Shown: positions 7,651 through 15,444 of the stretch, in pieces | Numbering within the stretch: the first letter of the stretch is position 1 | Layout: each line of letters starts with the position of its first letter | Assembly (NCBI GenBank): GCA_040002735.1 | Contig: JBDUDX010000053.1 | Location: 1 to 17,889 of the forward strand | Source of the DNA: JADGOV01 sp040002735 | GTDB taxonomy: Bacteria > Actinomycetota > Actinomycetes > JADGOV01 | Reading direction: 5' to 3' | DNA: 17,889 nucleotides | Program-made: the position numbers and the translations under genes | The notes under the pieces: model-generated | What the model saw: only the letters and a program-made list of their open reading frames with translations | The model's database searches: none | Told to the model about the DNA's origin: nothing

Positions 7651-9771
7651 TCAAACCTCTTTCTCAGTGCCGGGGAATGGTGCCGGAAGGGGGCGCAGGG
7701 TGACCGCACAGACCTTGAACTCCGGCATCCGGGACACCGGGTCGAGCGCGGGGTTGGTGAGCGTGTTGGCGCTGGACCGGCCGCCCCAGTGGAACGGGGC
7801 GAACACGGTGTCCGGCCGGATCGCCGCGCTGAACCGGGCCCGGAAGACCGCGCTACCGCGCCGGGTACGCACCTCCACCGGCTCGCTGTTGGCGATACCG
7901 AGCCGGCGGGCGAGGTCCGGGTGCAGTTCGAGGAAGGCATCGGGGTCGGCCATCATCAGCGCCGGCACGCGACGGGTCTGGGTGCCCGACTGGTACTGCG
8001 CGGCGGTCCGTCCGGTGGTCAGGTAGTAGGGGTACTCGCTGTCGGGCGGCTCGGCGGTCCCGCGGTGGGTGACCGCGATGAACCGGGCCCGGCCGTCGGG
8101 GGTGGGGAAGCCGTCGGCGAAGAGCCGGGGCGTCCCGGGGTGGTGCTCGCTCGGGCACGGCCAGAACACGCCATCCTCGGCGACGATCCGCTCATACGTG
8201 ATGCCGGCGTAGTCCGCGATCCCGCCGGCGCTGGCCCGGCGGAGCTCGTCGAAAACCTCTCGCGGGTCGTCGGACCAGCGCGGCCAGCCGAGCCGGCGGG
8301 CCAGCCCGGCAAGCATTTCCAGGTCGGTGCGGACGCCGGCCGGTGGCGGGAGCGCGCGGCGGCGGAGTTGGACCCGGCCCTCCAGGTTGGTGAGGGTGCC
8401 GGTCTCCTCCGCCCACTGCGCGGTGGGCAGTACGACATCGGCGAGGGCAGCGGTCTCGGAGCAGAAGATGTCGGAGACGACGAGGCAGTCCAGCGCCTGA
8501 AGCCGCTCGGCCACCCGCCGGGCGTGGGGCGCCGAAACCGCCGGATTGCTGGCCAGCACGAGCAAGGTATGGACGCCACCGTCGGTGCCGAGCTGCTCCA
8601 GCATCTCCTGCGCCGAGGTGCCCGGCCCGGGAAGATCGGCCGGGTCGACACCCCAGACCGCGGCGACGTGCGCCCGGGCCGCTGGGTCGTCGAGGCGGCG
8701 GTAGCCGGGGAGCTGGTCCGCCTTCTGGCCGTGCTCCCGCCCGCCCTGACCATTGCCCTGGCCGGTGATCGTGCCGTATCCGGAGGCCGGCCGGCCGGGA
8801 AGGCCGAGCGCCAGCGCCAGGTTGATCCACGCGGTGGCGGTGTCGGTACCGCTGGCGGTCTGCTCCGCCCCGCGGGCCGTGAGCACCATCGCGGACCGCG
8901 CTGTCCCCAGCAGCTCCGCGGTCTGCTCCAGCAACGCGGCCGGTACGCCGGTGATCCGTTCCACCCGATCCGGCCAGTACGATCGGACGGCCCGGCGGAC
9001 GGCGTCGAAGCCGGCGGTACGGGTGGCGACATAGGACTCATCCACGTACCCGCGGCGGATTGCGAGTGAGAGCAGGCCGTTGGCCAACGCGAGGTCGGTA
9101 CCGGGCGTCGGCTGCGGATGCAGCGCAGAGCCGCGGGCGGTAGGGGTGGCCCGCGGGTCGATGACCACGTGCCGGGCGCCCTGGGCCCGTCCGGCGTCGA
9201 AGAACTGCATCGCCGGCGGCATCGTCTCGGCCGGGTTCGCCCCGACCAGCACCACCACGTCGGCGGCCGAGATGTCTTCCAGCGGGAACGGCAGGCCGCG
9301 GTCGATCCCGAAGGCGCGGTTTCCGGCCGCGGCCGCCGAGGACATGCAGAAGCGGCCGTTGTAGTCGATCGAGCTGCTTCGCAGCGCGACCCGGGCGAAC
9401 TTGCCCAGCGCGTACGCCTTTTCATTCGTCAACCCGCCGCCGCCGAAACAGCCGACACTGTTCGGCCCGTACCGCTGCTGGCTCGTCCGGATCGCCGTCA
9501 CGATGCGGTCCAGGGCGTCGTCCCAGCTCACCGGGCGCAGCGGGCCGCCCTTGCGGTCCCGGGCCAGCGGCGAGGTGAGACGTTCCGGGTGGTCGAGCAG
9601 TTCGGCGGCAGTCCAGCCCTTGGCGCACAGGCCGCCGCGGTTGGTGGGCGAATCCTGGCGCGGAACCAGCGTGGCCGGCCGGTCGCCCGCGGTGAGGTCG
9701 ATGCCGCACTGCAGGGCGCAGTACGGGCAGTGCGTCGCGGTCGTGGTGGTCCTGGGGGTCGTCGTAGTCAC
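7651..9771 (-). CDS. nasA: Assimilatory nitrate reductase catalytic subunit
   Basis: 706 residues from a GTG (9769-9771) that overlaps the narK stop by 4 bp (GTGA). The open frame continues far upstream through narK, but there it is an out-of-frame shadow. NasA reduces nitrate to nitrite in the cytoplasm. Seen: the N-terminal 4Fe-4S ligands C15, C18, C22 and C49 (CPYCALQC and LCAKG); the probable molybdenum-ligand Cys142 in RFCMSSA; GANPAETMP and GQGNGQGGREHG segments typical of the molybdopterin oxidoreductase fold; and a C-terminal molydopterin-dinucleotide-binding domain (TTGRTAAQYQSGTQTRR). Length is normal for NasA/NarB. It has no C-terminal BFD-like Cys domain and no FAD partner gene nearby, so its electron donor is not visible here. 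Confidence 0.93.
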   Translation of the reverse strand: MTTTTPRTTTTATHCPYCALQCGIDLTAGDRPATLVPRQDSPTNRGGLCAKGWTAAELLDHPERLTSPLARDRKGGPLRPVSWDDALDRIVTAIRTSQQRYGPNSVGCFGGGGLTNEKAYALGKFARVALRSSSIDYNGRFCMSSAAAAGNRAFGIDRGLPFPLEDISAADVVVLVGANPAETMPPAMQFFDAGRAQGARHVVIDPRATPTARGSALHPQPTPGTDLALANGLLSLAIRRGYVDESYVATRTAGFDAVRRAVRSYWPDRVERITGVPAALLEQTAELLGTARSAMVLTARGAEQTASGTDTATAWINLALALGLPGRPASGYGTITGQGNGQGGREHGQKADQLPGYRRLDDPAARAHVAAVWGVDPADLPGPGTSAQEMLEQLGTDGGVHTLLVLASNPAVSAPHARRVAERLQALDCLVVSDIFCSETAALADVVLPTAQWAEETGTLTNLEGRVQLRRRALPPPAGVRTDLEMLAGLARRLGWPRWSDDPREVFDELRRASAGGIADYAGITYERIVAEDGVFWPCPSEHHPGTPRLFADGFPTPDGRARFIAVTHRGTAEPPDSEYPYYLTTGRTAAQYQSGTQTRRVPALMMADPDAFLELHPDLARRLGIANSEPVEVRTRRGSAVFRARFSAAIRPDTVFAPFHWGGRSSANTLTNPALDPVSRMPEFKVCAVTLRPLPAPFPGTEKEV

Positions 9772-11150
9772 ACGCCCTCGAGGCGGGAATCCGACGGTCG
9801 GAGGTAGACGAACCAGGTGAGTGCGAAGCAGACCGCGTAATAGAGCAGAAAGGCCAGGTACGCGGCGTTGCCGGTGCGGTAGGTGAGGAACGATTGCCGG
9901 AACGCCAGGTTGACCAACACCCCGCCGAAGGCACCGATCGCACCGGCGAGACCGATCAGGCCGCCGGCGAGTCGCCGCGCCTCCCGGTCGGACACCGTGG
10001 AGTTGGCGCCGGCCGTGATCCGCCGGCGGGAGAGGGCGCGGAAGATCGCCGGGATCATCTTGTACGTCGAGCCGTTGCCGATCCCGGAGAAGACGAACAG
10101 CAGGACGAAACCGAGCAGAAAGAGCGGCAGGGAATGCCGGCCGGACGCGAGAAGTACCAGGAGGGTCGCGGCGGCCATCGCGACGAAGTTCCAGAACGTC
10201 ACCCGGGCGCCACCGAGCCGATCGGCGAGCATGCCGCCCACCGGCCGGATGAGGGAACCGAGCAGCGGTCCGAGGAAGGTGAGATAGGCCGCCTTCAGCG
10301 GCGTGGTGAAGTCTTGGGCGAACTGGACCTGCAGCACCTGACCGAAGGCGAAGCCGAAGCCGATGAACGACCCGAAGGTGCCGATGTACAGCAGCGACAT
10401 CACCCAGGTGTGGCGCTCTCGGCAGACGTCGCGGAGCGCTCGGCGATCGTTGCGAGCGCTGGTCAGATTGTTCATGCACAGCGTGGCGCCGAGCGCCGCC
10501 AGCACGATCAGCGGCAGGTAGATCGCCAGGACCAGCCGCGGTGCCGACGCTCCCGCCGTGGCGAGCACCCCGAGCCCGACGAGTTGCACCGCGGCCACTC
10601 CCAGGTTCCCGCCGCCGGCGTTGAGGCCTAGTGCCCAGCCCTTCTTCCGCTCCGGGAAGTACGCGTTGATGTTCGCCATGGACGAGGCGAAGTTGCCGCC
10701 GCCCACGCCGGCCAGCGCCGCCACCAGCAGCAACGTGCTGTAGTCGACGCCCGGCTTCAGCACGACCGCGGCGGCGATCGTCGGGACCAGCAGCAGCAGC
10801 GCCGCGACGACCGTCCAGTTGCGGCCGCCGAAGATGGACACGGCGAAGGTGTACGGAATCCGCAGCACGGAGCCGACCAACGCGGGCACGGCGGTGAGCA
10901 GGAACTTCTGCGCCGGGTCGATGCCGTAGGCCGGGCCGAGAAAGAGCACCAGCACCGACCAGACGGTCCAGATCGAGAAGCCGATGTGCTCGGAAAAGAT
11001 CGAAAACACCAGGTTCCGCCTTGCCACCCGGGCGCCGGTGGCGGCCCAGAAGGCCGGGTCCTCGGGCTCCCACCGGTCGATCCAACGGCTGCGGCGAGCC
11101 CCGCTGAGCGCGGTGGCGGCACGCGGCGGGGCGAGAGTGGTTTCCGTCAC
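9768..11150 (-). CDS. narK: Nitrate/nitrite transporter, MFS NarK family
   Basis: 460 residues from GTG at 11148-11150, chosen because GGAGG (11158-11162) sits 7 bases upstream. An ATG at 11180 has no ribosome site. The protein is a 12-helix major facilitator for nitrate uptake or nitrate/nitrite exchange. Both nitrate signature motifs are present: GVGGGNFASSM...NAGGGNLG (about residues 148-184) and SGIGNGSTYKMIP in the second half. The substrate-site arginine regions RIPY (R97) and IRPVGGMLADRLGG are also present. It is the first gene of the operon, and its stop overlaps the nasA start. The long hydrophilic N-terminus (about 45 residues) is usual for actinobacterial NarK. Confidence 0.93.
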   Translation of the reverse strand: MTETTLAPPRAATALSGARRSRWIDRWEPEDPAFWAATGARVARRNLVFSIFSEHIGFSIWTVWSVLVLFLGPAYGIDPAQKFLLTAVPALVGSVLRIPYTFAVSIFGGRNWTVVAALLLLVPTIAAAVVLKPGVDYSTLLLVAALAGVGGGNFASSMANINAYFPERKKGWALGLNAGGGNLGVAAVQLVGLGVLATAGASAPRLVLAIYLPLIVLAALGATLCMNNLTSARNDRRALRDVCRERHTWVMSLLYIGTFGSFIGFGFAFGQVLQVQFAQDFTTPLKAAYLTFLGPLLGSLIRPVGGMLADRLGGARVTFWNFVAMAAATLLVLLASGRHSLPLFLLGFVLLFVFSGIGNGSTYKMIPAIFRALSRRRITAGANSTVSDREARRLAGGLIGLAGAIGAFGGVLVNLAFRQSFLTYRTGNAAYLAFLLYYAVCFALTWFVYLRPSDSRLEGV

Positions 11151-11157
11151 AGCAGGG

Positions 11158-11162
11158 CCTCC
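11158..11162 (-). promoter_or_regulatory. Ribosome binding site that fixes the narK start
   Basis: The minus strand reads GGAGG, then 7 bases, then GTG at 11150. This decides for GTG 11150 over the upstream ATG at 11180. Confidence 0.7.
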
Positions 11163-11178
11163 GGCGAGCGAACGCGGC

Positions 11179-11242
11179 ATAATGGGGCGACGCTAGGTGC
11201 CGGACGTTTCCCTGACGTGGCTACATGTGTACAGCGGGTGAA
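11179..11242 (-). promoter_or_regulatory. Candidate GlnR-type activator site and promoter of the nitrate operon
   Basis: On the minus strand GCCAC (11217-11221), six bases, then GAAAC (11206-11210) fits the GlnR half-box GTnAC-n6-GAAAC with one mismatch. A further TTCAC at 11238-11242 resembles another GTnAC element, but its spacing is off by one. A CATTAT at 11179-11184 matches four of six bases of a -10 box. It would put the GlnR half-box about 35-50 bases upstream of the start point, a normal place for an activator. The consensus is established knowledge from Streptomyces; its use here is inference. Confidence 0.35.
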
Positions 11243-11286
11243 ATGCAGCTCACGCCCCACCGGAGCGGTCCGTGAGGGAGCATCCG

Positions 11287-11454
11287 ATGGCAGCCCACTT
11301 GCCCGAAGAGCACATCCGGGTACCCGTACTCACGATGGACGTCCGCGAACCTGGCGGGCGGGACGGCGTGTGGAAGTCCGCAGCCACACCTGAACGGGAA
11401 GCTGATTCGGCGTCGCCCGTCCCACCACGGCGACCAGGTGGAAGTGCTGAGTGA
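11287..11454 (+). CDS. Possible 55-residue small protein, divergent from narK (doubtful)
   Basis: An ATG at 11287 follows GAGGGAG by 6 bases, a good ribosome site. The first 25 or so codons, partly outside any other gene, have mostly G or C in third position. The product begins MAAHLPEEHIRVPVLTMDV and has no Cys, signal peptide or recognised motif. Against it: from 11330 it lies antisense to the 3' end of the glycosyltransferase gene, and its last third is Pro/Arg/Ser-rich like a shadow frame. Confidence 0.22.
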   Translation: MAAHLPEEHIRVPVLTMDVREPGGRDGVWKSAATPEREADSASPVPPRRPGGSAE

Positions 11455-12874
11455 GGTATCCGCACACCGCGGGACGCCACTCGCTGTGACCGCACGGCTC
11501 GCCGGTGAGTACGGCGGCGTCGGCCTCGCCTGCCCACCTCAGCCAACGTTGCTGCCACCCGGGCAAGGCCCGGAATCCGTCCGGGTAGAAGCCGGCCGCT
11601 GATCGGCCGCCCAGCTCGGTGAGCCCGGTACCGCGGGGATCGAGCCAGGCCGGACAGCCGGTACGGGCAAGGGCTCCGGCGTACACGGCCAGGACGGGCT
11701 GGTCCGCCAGCACGCAGCCTCGTGCCGGCAGGGCGGCCCGCAGCCGGGTGGTTGACACCGCCGCCCGAGAGACCGACGACCACACCGCCGCGATCTCGCC
11801 ACCCCCTACGGCCACCGCGGCGAGCACCGCGGCAGCGCCCACCCACGGCGTGGTCCGGCGGGCCGCCTGGGTGATTCCGACGCCCACCAGGATCGCCGCG
11901 GGCGGCACCAGGAAGTCGGCGTAGTGGCTGAAGTACGGCCGGCCGACGGTGAACAGGCCTACCGACAAGCAGAGCTGGGCGCCGGCCAACCGGGCCAGCC
12001 AGCACCGCCGGACGGCGAGGATGCCGAGGCCGATCACCGTACCGAGCACCGTGACCGCCGCCACCGTGCCCAGCGGAGCGACGCCGGACATGTCGCGCAA
12101 CCGGCTGCCGAGCCCGGCGGTACCGGCGCTGGGCCGGGTGGCTTGGGTCGCGACGATGTCTCGTAACGCGGCTACCGGTGCCAACAGCAGGAACGGACCG
12201 GCGAGGAGTGCGGCCGTGGCCGCCGCCGCGGCGGCGAAGCGCCCCGCGTCGCGGTACCGGCGCACGAGGAGGAGCCCCATCAGGGAGGCTGCGAGTGGCG
12301 CCACAGCCCACAGCTTCACCGTCCCGGCGACGCCGATCAGCGCACCGGCGAGGAGCAGCCGGCCCCGGCGGCCATCGCGGCGGCCGGATGCCAACTGGCT
12401 GAGGGCCAACACCGTGAACAGGTTGAGGAACGGTTCCAGCAGCACCGTCGACTCGGCGAGCAGCGAGCCGGCGGCGGTGGCGTAGACCGCCGCAGCGGCG
12501 AGACCGGCACCCGGCCCGACCTCCCGGGCGACCAGGCGGCCGAGCAGCCAGGCGGTGACCGCGCCGACGGCACAGGTGGCGATCCTGGCCGACGCCAGCC
12601 CGGCGGCATCGCCGACGAGGCGCCCGACCGCAGCACACGGCAGAAGCAGGACAGCGATGCCGGGCGGTTGCAGGAAGACCTGGTCCCGGTACGGCAGTAC
12701 ACCGTGCAGCAGCAGCGCGGAGACGCCGTAGTGCACCCCGTCGTCGTACTCGATGGCGGTCGCCACGCCACCGGCGCGAGTCAGGACGGCGAGCCGAAGG
12801 GCGAAGGCGACTCCGGCAAGCACGGCCAGCCCGAGCCGCCAGCGGCCGCCGGCCGCCGCTGCGGGCCGGCCCAT
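11330..12874 (-). CDS. GT-C (GT39-like) membrane glycosyltransferase
   Basis: 514 residues from ATG at 12872-12874. A longer frame starts at 12988, but its extra residues are hydrophilic, not family-like, and overlap the divergent gene. The protein resembles polyprenyl-phosphate-sugar-dependent glycosyltransferases of the PMT/ArnT type. Seen: a first hydrophobic helix (about 13-32), a loop with acidic EYDDG (42-46, likely catalytic acid region), PYRDQVFLQPPG (61-72), then about nine more membrane segments, and an outer C-terminal domain with GCVLADQPVLAVYAG and CPAWLDPRG. Such enzymes act on the outer face of the membrane. Acceptor and sugar are unknown. It is divergent from another GT-C gene 103 bp away and ends 179 bp before the narK start, in the same direction. 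Confidence 0.82.
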   Translation of the reverse strand: MGRPAAAAGGRWRLGLAVLAGVAFALRLAVLTRAGGVATAIEYDDGVHYGVSALLLHGVLPYRDQVFLQPPGIAVLLLPCAAVGRLVGDAAGLASARIATCAVGAVTAWLLGRLVAREVGPGAGLAAAAVYATAAGSLLAESTVLLEPFLNLFTVLALSQLASGRRDGRRGRLLLAGALIGVAGTVKLWAVAPLAASLMGLLLVRRYRDAGRFAAAAAATAALLAGPFLLLAPVAALRDIVATQATRPSAGTAGLGSRLRDMSGVAPLGTVAAVTVLGTVIGLGILAVRRCWLARLAGAQLCLSVGLFTVGRPYFSHYADFLVPPAAILVGVGITQAARRTTPWVGAAAVLAAVAVGGGEIAAVWSSVSRAAVSTTRLRAALPARGCVLADQPVLAVYAGALARTGCPAWLDPRGTGLTELGGRSAAGFYPDGFRALPGWQQRWLRWAGEADAAVLTGEPCGHSEWRPAVCGYLTQHFHLVAVVGRATPNQLPVQVWLRTSTRRPARQVRGRPS

Positions 12875-12977
12875 CACCGGCTCACTATCGCAGCGTGGGT
12901 CGGCGCGCCAGGGAGCTTGGCCGGGCTCGACCGTAAGATCTGCGAAACCGCAGGTGACGGAGGTGAGGGCAGCAGCT

Positions 12978-14489
12978 GTGACGGACATCGCACCGAACGG
13001 GGTCCGGGCGCGGGTCCGCCGCCCGCCCGTACGGCGCCAGCGGGTGGCTGGCCTGCTGCGCGAGCACCGCCTGCTGGTTGCGTTCCTCCTCGCGGCCGCC
13101 GTCCTGCGCGTCGTGGTCTGGCTGGCGTTCCGGCCGGCATTGCAGTTCTACGGCGATTCCTTCACCTACCTGGGCAACGCCGCCCACCTCGCGCCGCGAT
13201 CAGACCGGCCGATCGGTTACCCGGTCGTCTTGGCGTTGCTGATGCTGCCCGGCAACTCCCTGGCGCTGGTCACAGCCGTCCACCACGTCATCGGCCTCGC
13301 GCTCGGCGTCCTGGTCTACGCCCTGGTACTGCGCTTCGGCGCGCCCACATGGGCCGCCGCCGTTGCGGCGCTGCCCATCCTCATCGACGGCTACCAGCTG
13401 GACATCGAGCAGTTCATCATGTCCGAGCCGCTGTTCCAGCTGCTCGTCTTAGGCGCGATCTGCCTGCTCCTGTTGCCGAAACGGCTGACGCCTCGGTTGT
13501 GCGCGGCGGCGGGTCTGGTACTCGCCCTCGCCGCCCTCACCCGAACCCTGGCGTTGGTCGTCGCCGGACCGTTCGTGCTGCTGCTCCTGGTACGTCGGGT
13601 GGGTCGGCGCCGGCTGACCGCTTTCCTGCTCGCCTTCTCTCTCCCGCTCGCCGGTTACATGCTGTGGTTCCACGCGGTCTGGGGCCGGTACGCGATCGTC
13701 GGCTACGACGGGCTGTTCCTCTACGGCCGGGTGGCCCAGTTCGCCGACTGCGACGTGGTCCGCCCGCCGCCGGCGGAGCGGGTGCTCTGCGAACCGGTGG
13801 CCCCCGAGGACCGACTCGGTCCGGACTTCTACGACTGGTCGGCGCTGTCCCCGCGGTGGCGCCTGCCCCATCCGACCAGCGTGCCCACCATGCAGGTCCT
13901 CGGCGACTTCGCTCGGCGGGTCATCGCGGCCCAGCCACGCGAATACGCGCAGGTGGTCGCCGGTGACGTGGTGCACTACTTCGCCTCCGGCCGCTTCGCC
14001 GGCCCACGTGATTGGTATCCGCAGACCTGGCGGTTTCCGACCCGCGGCTGGCGGGAGCGTCACCTGTGGCATGTGACGGTCGCGACGGTCAGCCACAACG
14101 GGACCCGGCCGATCCGCCATCACCAGAGCGACGCCCTTACCACCTTCCTCCGCGGCTACCAGCGGGTCTCCACCCCGGGACCGGTGCTGGCGCTGGGCCT
14201 CGTGGTCGGCCTCACCGGAGCCGCCGTCGGCCGGGGTCGGCCGGGACTGCGCTCGGCGTCGGCGTTCCTTGCGGTCACCGGGCTCACCATTCTGGTCGCT
14301 CCGTCCGCCACCGCAGACTTTGATTATCGGTACGCGCTGCCCACCCTGCCGCTGCTCCCCACCGCCGGTATCCTCGGCGCCTGGGCGATCGCCGGTCGGC
14401 TTCGGCGGCGCCAGCCGGCCGGGGTCGAGGTGGCGGAGCACACACCGCGACTCGTGCCGGCGTTGAAGGCGTCTCGGGTCGGCGATTGA
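12978..14489 (+). CDS. GT-C type membrane glycosyltransferase (putative)
   Basis: 503 residues from GTG at 12978, with GAGGG (12965-12969) 8 bases upstream. A GTG at 12963 is an alternative giving five more residues, but it has no spaced ribosome site. A basic N-terminus precedes about ten membrane segments. The first outer loop has FYGDSFTYL (Asp60), the acidic position used by GT-C enzymes, followed by RPIGYPVVLALL. A later IMSEPLFQLL matches the SEP motif common in bacterial polyprenyl-phosphate-dependent transferases. A hydrophilic outer loop (about residues 245-385) includes two Cys (DCDVV and LCEPV) that could form a disulfide. No specific sugar can be assigned. The PAP2/Aur1-like gene begins one base after the stop, so the two are co-transcribed and probably work on the same lipid-linked substrate. 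Confidence 0.82.
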   Translation: MTDIAPNGVRARVRRPPVRRQRVAGLLREHRLLVAFLLAAAVLRVVVWLAFRPALQFYGDSFTYLGNAAHLAPRSDRPIGYPVVLALLMLPGNSLALVTAVHHVIGLALGVLVYALVLRFGAPTWAAAVAALPILIDGYQLDIEQFIMSEPLFQLLVLGAICLLLLPKRLTPRLCAAAGLVLALAALTRTLALVVAGPFVLLLLVRRVGRRRLTAFLLAFSLPLAGYMLWFHAVWGRYAIVGYDGLFLYGRVAQFADCDVVRPPPAERVLCEPVAPEDRLGPDFYDWSALSPRWRLPHPTSVPTMQVLGDFARRVIAAQPREYAQVVAGDVVHYFASGRFAGPRDWYPQTWRFPTRGWRERHLWHVTVATVSHNGTRPIRHHQSDALTTFLRGYQRVSTPGPVLALGLVVGLTGAAVGRGRPGLRSASAFLAVTGLTILVAPSATADFDYRYALPTLPLLPTAGILGAWAIAGRLRRRQPAGVEVAEHTPRLVPALKASRVGD

Positions 14490-14490
14490 G

Positions 14491-15444
14491 GTGCGGCGCT
14501 GGCTGCCCTGGATCGGCCTCGCCATCTTCGGGACCGCGCTGAGCTGGCAGACGGCGCGGTACGGGCTGCCGCTGTCCCAAGGCCGGGCGTACCTGTGGAT
14601 GTTCCTCGCGGCGCTGGCGGTCAGCCTCGGGAACTTGCGCGGTGGGCTGCGGGGCGTCCTGGAGTTCGCCCCGCTGTATCTGATCACCGCCGGGTACGAC
14701 ATCCTCTCCGACCACTCCGCCGGGCTGATCCCGCGGACCCACATCACCGGGCAGCTGCGGCTCGACGAGCTGCTGGGCGGGGGCACCGTGCCGACGTTGG
14801 AGCTGCAACGGCACTTCTGGTCGGCCGGGTCGCCGCACTGGTATGACTACGTGGCCTGGTTCCTCTACATCTCCCACTTCTGGCTGCCGCTCGCGGTCGG
14901 CGTGGTGCTCTGGCGGATCTCCCGGTGGGCCTACCGCCGGTACGCGCTGGCGCTGGTTGCGACGTGGCTGGCGGCGTTCGTCACGTTCTGGGCGTACCCG
15001 ACGGCCCCGCCGTGGTTGGCCGCGGAGTGGCACTACCTGCCGCCGGTGTCGCGGGTGATCCCGCAGATGTGGACCGAGGTGCCGGTCCGCCAGGCGCAGG
15101 AGCTCGCCGTACTCGCCGAGCACTACGCGAATCCGGTGGCTGCGATCCCGTCGCTGCACGCCGCCACCCCGCTGCTGATCTGCCTGGTGCTGTGGCGATA
15201 CGGCCGGACGATCCGCATCGCGAGCGTGGCCTACGTGCTGCTCATGGGGGTGACGCTGGTCTACACCGGCGAACACTATGTCACGGATCTGCTGGTCGGC
15301 TGGGCGTACGCGATCGCCGCATACCTGGCCACCGACCGGCTCTGGCGCCGCTTCGCCCGGCGCGCCGCCCCGGTCCCGGCAGTCGAGTCGAGCTACGCCG
15401 CTGCCCGCCCGCCGCGTGGCGTGCAGAGGAACGCGGCCAGGTAG
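14491..15444 (+). CDS. PAP2 superfamily membrane enzyme, Aur1/Ipt1-like phosphatase or phosphotransferase
   Basis: 317 residues from GTG at 14491, one base after the preceding stop, so translational coupling is likely. About six membrane helices. The PAP2 catalytic parts are PSLHA (catalytic His223) and GEHYVTD (His262 and Asp266). AYPTAPPW (168-175) is the hallmark of the inositol-phosphotransferase-like (PAP2_3) branch. Enzymes of this branch hydrolyse or transfer phosphate headgroups on lipids; in actinomycetes they are linked with phosphatidylinositol, polyprenyl phosphate or glycolipid work. Coupling to a GT-C gene suggests recycling or modifying a lipid carrier, an inference. The last 52 bp overlap the end of the convergent spermidine-synthase-like gene. 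Confidence 0.85.
   Translation: MRRWLPWIGLAIFGTALSWQTARYGLPLSQGRAYLWMFLAALAVSLGNLRGGLRGVLEFAPLYLITAGYDILSDHSAGLIPRTHITGQLRLDELLGGGTVPTLELQRHFWSAGSPHWYDYVAWFLYISHFWLPLAVGVVLWRISRWAYRRYALALVATWLAAFVTFWAYPTAPPWLAAEWHYLPPVSRVIPQMWTEVPVRQAQELAVLAEHYANPVAAIPSLHAATPLLICLVLWRYGRTIRIASVAYVLLMGVTLVYTGEHYVTDLLVGWAYAIAAYLATDRLWRRFARRAAPVPAVESSYAAARPPRGVQRNAAR

Noticed and set aside
7651..11085. A 1144-residue open frame on the minus strand covering nasA and most of narK
   Set aside because: Upstream of 9771 it is an out-of-frame, Arg/Gly/Pro-rich shadow of narK; NarK signature motifs are in the other frame.
11317..11326. Ten-base palindrome CGGGTACCCG near the glycosyltransferase stop
   Set aside because: No loop and too short for a terminator; such GC-rich palindromes are expected by chance in this composition.
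13449..14786. 445-residue minus-strand frame opposite the GT-C and PAP2 genes
   Set aside because: No family features; the plus strand has continuous membrane-protein sequence with conserved motifs.
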